Positions 57,207 to 64,000 of a stretch of 64,000 bases of DNA are shown piece by piece. The notes below the pieces were generated by a model, which saw only the letters and a list, made by a program, of their open reading frames with translations, was not told the DNA's origin and made no database searches. Position numbers and translations under genes: made by a program. Source of the DNA: Vibrio palustris. GTDB lineage: Bacteria > Pseudomonadota > Gammaproteobacteria > Enterobacterales > Vibrionaceae. The stretch covers positions 372,001 through 436,000 of the forward strand of contig NZ_AP024887.1 of NCBI RefSeq assembly GCF_024346995.1. The letters run 5' to 3'. Position 1 is the stretch's first letter; each line of letters opens with the position of its first letter.

Positions 57207-57998
57207 ATGGTACACACGCCCAATTCTGGCAATGAAAAATTATTGTCGGTTGTTAATTTACGTAAAGCTTATCGTGGAAAGAAAGAAGTGATAAAAGGGG
57301 TTGATTTCGATCTTTACGCGGGTGAAATGGTCGCGATTGTTGGTCAATCAGGGGCAGGGAAGTCGACGTTATTGCATATGCTTAATGGCACAGTCGACAG
57401 CACGTCTGGCCACATAATTGGTTTTCCGCAAAGCGATGACCCGCAATATGTCGAAAAGCTCAGTGGTAAAGGCATGCGTGAGTGGCGAACGCAATGTGGC
57501 ATGATCTTCCAAGATTTCTGTTTAGTACCTCGTTTAGATGTTGTGACCAACGTATTACTTGGACGCCTAAGTCAAACCAGTAATATTCGCTCGCTACTCA
57601 AACTGTTTCCTCAAGCCGATATTGATCAAGCCATTCAGCTATTGGAATGGATTGGCTTAATTGAACACGCCATGCAACGGGCGGAAAACCTTTCTGGTGG
57701 TCAGAGTCAACGTGTGGCAATTGCACGTGCGCTCATGCAAAACCCACGTGTATTACTCGCCGATGAACCGGTGGCATCCTTGGATCCTAAAAACACACAT
57801 CGTGTGATGGAAGCGCTCCAAGAAATTAGCCAGCAGGGCATTGCTGTTATGGTCAACCTTCACTCGATTGAATTGGTTAAGCAGTATGCGACACGTGTCA
57901 TTGGTGTGGCCGAGGGCAATATAGTTTATGACGGTTCGCCGGAAGGGCTAACGGCGGATATCCAGCAATTAATTTATACCCAACAAGCTGTCGCGTAG
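57207..57998 (+). CDS. phnC: Phosphonate ABC transporter ATP-binding protein PhnC
   Basis: 263 residues. Walker A VGQSGAGKSTLLHMLNGT, ABC signature LSGGQSQRVAIARAL, Walker B VLLADEPVASLDP, and the switch His in NLHSIELVKQY. PhnC-type Q-loop FQDFCLVPRLDVVTNVLLG. First gene of phnCDE1E2, with a Pho box upstream. Confidence 0.94.
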   Translation: MVHTPNSGNEKLLSVVNLRKAYRGKKEVIKGVDFDLYAGEMVAIVGQSGAGKSTLLHMLNGTVDSTSGHIIGFPQSDDPQYVEKLSGKGMREWRTQCGMIFQDFCLVPRLDVVTNVLLGRLSQTSNIRSLLKLFPQADIDQAIQLLEWIGLIEHAMQRAENLSGGQSQRVAIARALMQNPRVLLADEPVASLDPKNTHRVMEALQEISQQGIAVMVNLHSIELVKQYATRVIGVAEGNIVYDGSPEGLTADIQQLIYTQQAVA

Positions 57999-58032
57999 TC
58001 GCAGCACTTTCAGTAATTAAAGGAATGATTTT

Positions 58033-58962
58033 ATGAAGCAAGTACTTTCTACTCTTGCTCTGGGCGTTATGATGACGTTTAGTGCAGCCAGCCAAGCACA
58101 AACACCAAAGACATTAAATCTAGGGATTCTTGGCGGTCAGAATGCGACTCAGCAAATTGGTGATAACCAGTGTGTGAAAGACTATTTTGATAAAACACTG
58201 CATGTTGATACGAAACTACGTAATTCTTCGGATTACTCGGGCGTTATTCAAGGTTTAGTGGGCGAAAAAATCGACATGGTTCTGAGTATGTCACCTTCGT
58301 CTTACGCTTCTGTTTATCTACGTAATAAAGATGCGGTCGATGTAGTGGGTATTTTGACTGATGATAAGGATCAATCAAAAGGTTATCACTCAGTTGTCGT
58401 CGTACGCTCTGACAGTCCTTACCACTCTTTAGATGATCTTAAAGGCCATTCATTTGGTTTTGCAGATCCTGATTCTACTTCTGGCTTTTTGATTCCTAAT
58501 CATGAGTTTGCAGAAAAATTTGGTGGCTCAAAAGATGATAATTATGATCATTTCTTCTCTTCTACTACTTTCTCTGGTGGTCATGAGCAAGACATTTTAG
58601 GTGTACTTAATAAACAGTTTGCTGGTGCGGTAACCTGGACGTCAATGGTTGGTGATTACAATGAAGGCTATACCGCAGGTGCCTTTGGCCGCCTAATGCG
58701 TATGGATCACCCTGATCTGATGAAGAACTTACGAATTGTCTGGCATTCAGATTTGATCCCGAATGGTCCGATTTTGGTACGCAATAATTTACCGTCTGAT
58801 TTTAAAGATAAATTGGTAACAGCGATTAAAGATCTTGATAAAAATCATCACGATTGCTGGGTTAAAGCCGTGGGCGGTGAGCAACATATCTCACCTGCAA
58901 GCGTTAAAGATTACGCGAATGTTATTGCACTAAAACGTGAGCTAATGAACGGCGATCGTTAA
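58033..58962 (+). CDS. phnD: Phosphate/phosphonate-binding protein PhnD
   Basis: 309 residues with a signal peptide ending near SQAQ. Periplasmic substrate-binding protein of the PhnD/PtxB type: NLGILGGQNATQQIG, FGFADPDSTSGFLIPNHEFA and the ligand-loop ATFSGGHEQDI-like TTFSGGHEQDILGV. It delivers phosphonate, phosphite or a similar oxyanion to PhnCE. 34 bp after phnC. Confidence 0.92.
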   Translation: MKQVLSTLALGVMMTFSAASQAQTPKTLNLGILGGQNATQQIGDNQCVKDYFDKTLHVDTKLRNSSDYSGVIQGLVGEKIDMVLSMSPSSYASVYLRNKDAVDVVGILTDDKDQSKGYHSVVVVRSDSPYHSLDDLKGHSFGFADPDSTSGFLIPNHEFAEKFGGSKDDNYDHFFSSTTFSGGHEQDILGVLNKQFAGAVTWTSMVGDYNEGYTAGAFGRLMRMDHPDLMKNLRIVWHSDLIPNGPILVRNNLPSDFKDKLVTAIKDLDKNHHDCWVKAVGGEQHISPASVKDYANVIALKRELMNGDR

Positions 58963-59029
58963 TTTGTTATCTACTAACTCTGACTGAGCGTTCTCAGTCG
59001 AGATGAGCTATAAGAAAAGAAGGGAAGTC

Positions 59030-59899
59030 ATGTCTCAATCATTTGCGACGTATTATAAGCAAGTTAAACAGCGCCAAACACGTGAGGGGCTACTTTGGTC
59101 TATCGGCATTCTTGTTGTGTATCTTTATTCAGGACAAGTATCTGAATTTAGTTGGTCTGTGATGTGGCAAGGCTTCCCACATTTTCTCGATTATATTGAT
59201 GAAATCATGCCGGTGTTGCATTGGTCGCAACTCTTTGCCGATGGGCATACTAAAGGCTCACTCGCATATTGGGGATACCGGCTACATATTCAAATCCCAT
59301 TGCTGGGACAAACGATCGCGGTGGCGATTGCCGCGACACTGTTTTCGAGCTTATTGGCCGCGATAGCATCATTTCCATCGGCGAATAATACGCAAACCAT
59401 AGGGTTGATTCGCTATGTACTAAGAGGGGTGGCTGCTTTTTGTCGTACGATGCCTGAATTAGCTTGGGCGGTAATGTTTGTTATGGCATTTGGTATTGGC
59501 CCAATACCGGGTTTCTTTGCGCTGTCATTACACAGCTTTGGAACTCAAACCAAACTATTTTATGAAAGTGTTGAAGTCGCATCCGATAAGCCAGTGCGCG
59601 GGTTGCGTGCCGTAGGCGCAACGAAATTAGAACGTATGCGTTATGGCATATGGCCGCAAGTTGCTCCGACTTTTTTATCTTATACCTTTCTGCGCTTAGA
59701 GATTAATTTTAGACAATCGACCATTTTAGGATTGGTGGGTGCTGGGGGCATTGGGCAAGAATTAATGACATCGATTAAGTTGGATCATTTTGACCAAGTG
59801 AGCATGGTATTACTGCAAATCATCTTGGTGGTGTCTGTCTTAGATTACCTATCAGCGCAGTTAAGACGCTATTTCTTAGAAGGGAAAATCAATGCTTAG
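59030..59899 (+). CDS. phnE: Phosphonate ABC transporter permease PhnE (first copy)
   Basis: Start at MSQSFATYYKQVKQRQ behind AAGGGAAG, giving 289 residues; an in-frame ATG 27 bp earlier is less likely. Five or six membrane helices and the permease EAA loop KPVRGLRAVGATKLERMRYG, with LGLVGAGGIGQEL near the C terminus. It overlaps the second permease gene by 8 bp. Confidence 0.93.
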   Translation: MSQSFATYYKQVKQRQTREGLLWSIGILVVYLYSGQVSEFSWSVMWQGFPHFLDYIDEIMPVLHWSQLFADGHTKGSLAYWGYRLHIQIPLLGQTIAVAIAATLFSSLLAAIASFPSANNTQTIGLIRYVLRGVAAFCRTMPELAWAVMFVMAFGIGPIPGFFALSLHSFGTQTKLFYESVEVASDKPVRGLRAVGATKLERMRYGIWPQVAPTFLSYTFLRLEINFRQSTILGLVGAGGIGQELMTSIKLDHFDQVSMVLLQIILVVSVLDYLSAQLRRYFLEGKINA

Positions 59900-60812
59900 T
59901 TCAACGGCTACGGCCTCTTCCATTACATCGATGGGAGTTCCCGCCGCACAATCAACATTTCAAAAAGAACGTCGTGAAATCTATGCGGCAAGACGTAAAC
60001 ACGCAATATCTTTAGTGGTTATGACCGTGGCGTTTTTGGCTTACTATCTACTGTTCTTTTATTATAACGGTTTAAGTGCTCATACTTTTTTTGCGGGAGT
60101 TGAACAGCTAGGTAAATATTTTTTACGTATGTTTCAGTGGCGTAATGTGAGTGAGTGGCCATTTGGTTATTACTTTACGCAAATTGCCATCACGTTAGGT
60201 ATTGTGTTTGCGGGCACATTTACCGCGACACTGATTGCATTACCGTTATCTTTTCTAGCATCGCGCAAGGTCATGACAACCTTACCTTTAAAAGGTATCG
60301 CGATACTTGTTAGACGGCTGTTTGATATCGCACGTGGTGTCGATATGGCAATTTGGGGATTGATCTTTATCCGTGCGGTAGGCATGGGACCTCTTGCAGG
60401 GGTGCTGGCGATTACGATGCAAGATGCAGGGTTACTCGGGAAACTATATTCAGAGAGCCACGATGCGGTTGATCGTGCGCCTAGTCGTGGTTTGAGTGCA
60501 CTCGGTGCTAAAAGTTTACAGAAACATCGGTTTGGCATTTTCACTCAATCATTTCCGCAGTTTTTAGCCTTAACCTTATACCAAATTGAATCAAATACTC
60601 GCTCAGCGGCGGTACTAGGGTTTGTTGGAGCGGGAGGCATTGGTTTGGTTTATGCAGAAAATATGCGTTTATGGAACTGGGATGTCGTGATGTTTATCAC
60701 CCTAATTTTGGTTGCTTTGGTGATTATTATGGACAAAATTTCTGAAATGTTACGTCGTAAATACATCATCGGTGAAGAAGTGCCGTTGTTTGGCCAAGAG
60801 ACTCATCACTAA
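59892..60812 (+). CDS. phnE: Phosphonate ABC transporter permease PhnE (second copy)
   Basis: 306 residues. A non-conserved N-terminal tail is followed by the permease fold with EAA loop RGLSALGAKSLQKHRFG and LGFVGAGGIGLVYAENM. Pairs with the first PhnE as a heterodimeric channel. No C-P lyase, phosphonatase or ptx genes follow. Confidence 0.93.
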   Translation: MLSSTATASSITSMGVPAAQSTFQKERREIYAARRKHAISLVVMTVAFLAYYLLFFYYNGLSAHTFFAGVEQLGKYFLRMFQWRNVSEWPFGYYFTQIAITLGIVFAGTFTATLIALPLSFLASRKVMTTLPLKGIAILVRRLFDIARGVDMAIWGLIFIRAVGMGPLAGVLAITMQDAGLLGKLYSESHDAVDRAPSRGLSALGAKSLQKHRFGIFTQSFPQFLALTLYQIESNTRSAAVLGFVGAGGIGLVYAENMRLWNWDVVMFITLILVALVIIMDKISEMLRRKYIIGEEVPLFGQETHH

Positions 60813-60873
60813 CATCGCGCGGTGTGCCAAATCATAATTTATGGCATCCAATCCTATATCTTGGTTTCATTAC

Positions 60874-60903
60874 ATGCGTCTCGTTATCGAGGCGCATTGT
60901 TAT
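60874..60903 (+). terminator. Terminator-like stem-loop after phnE2
   Basis: ATGCGTCTCG-TTAT-CGAGGCGCAT followed by TGTTATT, a 10-bp stem with one G-T pair. Confidence 0.6.
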
Positions 60904-61066
60904 TCTCGATTGATTATTTCCCCTCTTAGCCACTTTTTATTGTAGAAAGCCTTCCCTCGTTACGGGATCCAACCCAAAAATTTAATGGTTAAACACTCGA
61001 TTACTGTGAGTTTTCTCGCTATTCATCATCTTGGTGATTGTGTATAAAACCGCAAATTTATATCTT

Positions 61067-61080
61067 TGAAACCGGTACCA
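61067..61080 (+). promoter_or_regulatory. LacI-family-like operator upstream of bglF
   Basis: TGAAACCGGTACCA resembles the LacI/GalR-family core TGAAACC-GGTTTCA with a CG centre. It lies 67 bp upstream of the start codon, suggesting a substrate-responsive repressor not present in the window. Confidence 0.5.
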
Positions 61081-61090
61081 AAACAATAAT

Positions 61091-61112
61091 TAGAAACATT
61101 TATAGGTTTCTA
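61091..61112 (+). promoter_or_regulatory. Leader hairpin TAGAAAC-N8-GTTTCTA
   Basis: Perfect 7-bp inverted repeat 35 bp before the bglF start. It could be a second operator half-site pair or an RNA hairpin. I do not see a convincing BglG/LicT antiterminator motif. Confidence 0.4.
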
Positions 61113-61146
61113 TCCAATAACAAAACAAGAATGAAAGGGTTGGAAT

Positions 61147-63060
61147 ATGGCGGCGATCCGAGATTACACACAACTAGCAAAAGATATTCTGTCCGAAGTC
61201 GGTGGGCAAGAGAATGTCAGTCAATTTTCACGTTGTGCGACACGTTTACGGCTGATTTTAAACGAAGTACCAGAAGGTGCGGCAGATAACATCAAACAAA
61301 TGCCTGGGGTTATTACTGTCGTGCTAAGTGGCGGTCAATTTCAGGTGGTCATTGGCACGCATGTTTCTGACGTGTATGAGGCAATGTCGCAACTGCTTGA
61401 TAGCAGCTTATTGAGTGATAAACAGCATAAAATGAGCGTCATTGACTCGGTGATTGCCGCAATGTCAGCTATTTTTGCGCCGATTATTTTTATCCTCGCT
61501 GCCGCAGGTATTTTGCAAGGTTCCCTTATTTTCGCACGCTTTCTCGCGCCGAGTATTGAAGCAACGGGAACGTTTGAAGTACTGAACTTTATGTCGTGGA
61601 CACCATTTGCCTTTTTGCCTGTGTTCATCGCGATTACCTCAGCGAAACATTTTAACTGTAACCCGTTTATTGCTGTGTTATGTGCCTGCGCCCTCATTAA
61701 CCCATCATGGGCAGAGATGGCCAGCCGTATTGCTGGTGGTGAAGTCATCACGTTTCTATCGTTGCCACTGGCGAAAACCGTTTACACCTCATCGGTACTG
61801 CCGCCGATCTTTATGGTGTGGGCCCTTAGCTACGTAGAGCGTTTTGTAAAACGTGTTATTCCGGGCGTGGTGAGTGAACTATTCACGCCATTAATTTGTA
61901 TGTTAATCATGGTGCCAACCACCTTGGTGGTGATCGGCCCTGTCATGAGTTTTGTGGCGAGTTCCATTGCGGGAGGCTACAACTCTTTATTTGATGCCGC
62001 CCCTGTATTGGCAGCCGCTTTAATCGGCGGTATCTGGCAAATCATTGTTATTTTTGGTGTGCACTGGGGGATTACTCCTGTGGTGTTTGCTAACTACGAA
62101 AACTTTGGCTACGACACCTTTCAAGCCTTCCAAGCGATTGCGGTCGTCGCTCAAATGGCCGCAGCTCTTGCGGTGGCGTTTAAATCGCGTAACAAACTAA
62201 TGAAAGCCACAGGCTTTTCCGCCGGATTAACGGCCGTTTTCGGTATTACAGAGCCAGCTTTGTACGGGGTGACATTAAGACTGAAAAAGCCCTTTGTGTG
62301 TGGTTGTATTGGCGGCGCATTGGGCTCGGTTGTCGCGAGCTTATTTGGCACGTATTACTATGCCTACGCAGGGTTACCCGGTTTATTGACCGTAGTAAAT
62401 GCAATTAGCCCAAGTAATCCGGCCTCTTTCATGGGGGAGTTAGCCGGTGTTGGCGTTGCGATTGTCGCCACATTTGCATTGGTTTTTATCGTTGGGTTTG
62501 AAGATCCGATTGATGAAGAGTTAGAGGCAGGGAAGGTTTCCGATGATCTTAAAGCATCGGATACACCGGCTCCAATTGTGACGGCGTCTGAGACCAGACA
62601 GCTTGCCACCCTAGTGAGCCCGCTAAAAGGACACATTGTGCCTTTATCAACGGTTAAAGATGAAAGCTTTGCACAAAAATTATTAGGGGATGGTGTGGCG
62701 ATTATTCCATCAGAGGGTGTGGTTCGCGCCCCGTGTGATGCCGTAATTTCTTCAGTTATCGACACTAAGCACGCCGTAGGTATGACAATGGCCAATGGCG
62801 CAGAAGTGTTAATTCATGTTGGGTTAGATACCGTGCAACTCAAAGGAGAGCATTTTGATTGCCTAGTGACGCTAGAGCAGTCAGTGAAAGTGGGAGATCC
62901 TTTAATCCACTTTGATCTCGAAAAAATTACCGCCGCGGGTTATGACGTAACCACGCCATGTATTGTCATGAACAGTGATGAGTTTGAATTTAACCTGATT
63001 GACCCAAATCAGGAACATCAAGACATTGAAGTAGGACAGCCAGTCATTCAAATGGCTTAA
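61147..63060 (+). CDS. bglF: Beta-glucoside PTS transporter subunit IIBCA
   Basis: 637 residues in the order EIIB-EIIC-EIIA. EIIB phosphocysteine C30 in FSRCATRLRL; EIIC with about ten membrane segments (about 100-450), including GITEPALYGVTLRLKKPFV; EIIA phosphohistidine H557 in VLIHVGLDTVQLKG. It imports and phosphorylates beta-glucosides such as cellobiose, arbutin or salicin. Followed 12 bp later by a 6-phospho-beta-glucosidase. Exact sugar unknown. Confidence 0.95.
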   Translation: MAAIRDYTQLAKDILSEVGGQENVSQFSRCATRLRLILNEVPEGAADNIKQMPGVITVVLSGGQFQVVIGTHVSDVYEAMSQLLDSSLLSDKQHKMSVIDSVIAAMSAIFAPIIFILAAAGILQGSLIFARFLAPSIEATGTFEVLNFMSWTPFAFLPVFIAITSAKHFNCNPFIAVLCACALINPSWAEMASRIAGGEVITFLSLPLAKTVYTSSVLPPIFMVWALSYVERFVKRVIPGVVSELFTPLICMLIMVPTTLVVIGPVMSFVASSIAGGYNSLFDAAPVLAAALIGGIWQIIVIFGVHWGITPVVFANYENFGYDTFQAFQAIAVVAQMAAALAVAFKSRNKLMKATGFSAGLTAVFGITEPALYGVTLRLKKPFVCGCIGGALGSVVASLFGTYYYAYAGLPGLLTVVNAISPSNPASFMGELAGVGVAIVATFALVFIVGFEDPIDEELEAGKVSDDLKASDTPAPIVTASETRQLATLVSPLKGHIVPLSTVKDESFAQKLLGDGVAIIPSEGVVRAPCDAVISSVIDTKHAVGMTMANGAEVLIHVGLDTVQLKGEHFDCLVTLEQSVKVGDPLIHFDLEKITAAGYDVTTPCIVMNSDEFEFNLIDPNQEHQDIEVGQPVIQMA

Positions 63061-63066
63061 GGATAA

Positions 63067-64000
<934 letters not shown>

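Larger units (their letters stand above)
60813..61146. other. Spacer between phn operon and bgl operon
   Basis: 334 bp without a gene. It contains the stem at 60874-60903, the operator-like sequence at 61067-61080 and a hairpin at 61091-61112, each listed separately. Confidence 0.5.

Noticed and set aside
61021..61112. BglG/LicT ribonucleic antiterminator in the bgl leader
   Set aside because: ATTGTG and ACCG pieces occur, but the conserved antiterminator stem and an overlapping terminator could not be built.

Overview
The window looks like a chromosomal segment of a Vibrionaceae bacterium (Vibrio or a close relative). From about 1 to 34 kb the order surA-lptD-djlA, mltC-yggX-mutY-trmB, hemW-rdgB, yggT-proC-yggS-pilT-pilU, ruvX-yqgE-gshB-rsmE, sprT-metK, epd-pgk-fbaA-mscS, pyk-deoR-glmS is the vibrio core arrangement and largely matches E. 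coli. I cannot name the species from sequence alone. Compared with the usual order, endA (between sprT and rsmE), yggU (between yggT and rdgB) and tkt (between metK and epd) are not at their expected places.

Layout. 1-4.7 kb: outer-membrane biogenesis (surA, lptD) and the DnaJ-like djlA. 4.9-6.3 kb: nine tRNA genes (Asn, Thr, Phe) in two back-to-back transcription units with near-identical promoters and terminators. 6.4-22 kb: housekeeping (peptidoglycan turnover, DNA repair, tRNA and rRNA methylation, nucleotide-pool cleaning, proline and glutathione synthesis, twitching ATPases, SAM synthesis under tandem Met boxes). 22-34 kb: central carbon metabolism (epd, pgk, fbaA, pyk), mechanosensitive channel, glmS and its upstream DeoR-type regulator.

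34-50 kb is accessory. It holds an AraC regulator with an amino-acid racemase, a LysR/GNAT pair, a scar of duplicated gene fragments, an RsbQ-like hydrolase translationally coupled to a PAS-GGDEF diguanylate cyclase, a DUF4177/YidD-like/TM2-like cluster, a PPOX flavoprotein, a LysR/TonB-receptor pair, two half-size YdcZ transporters with a LysR regulator, and a MocR regulator divergent from a TauE/SafE permease. 50-64 kb: tRNA-Leu, fdhD, an OlsF-type bifunctional acyltransferase, an M17 aminopeptidase, a chemoreceptor, a phnCDE1E2 transporter behind a Pho-box-like site, and a beta-glucoside PTS with its 6-phospho-beta-glucosidase (cut by the window end).

The most unusual feature is the 38.3-40.0 kb pair: an RsbQ-type hydrolase whose stop overlaps the start of a protein with an RsbP-like PAS domain joined to GGDEF rather than to a PP2C phosphatase. 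This suggests that the RsbQP sensing head is wired to cyclic-di-GMP. That block and the YidD-like cluster lie between two direct repeats of the 3' end of a flavoprotein gene. One repeat abuts a 55-bp piece of glmS, marking a past rearrangement. All functional statements rest on reading the sequence and on family knowledge; no searches were run.
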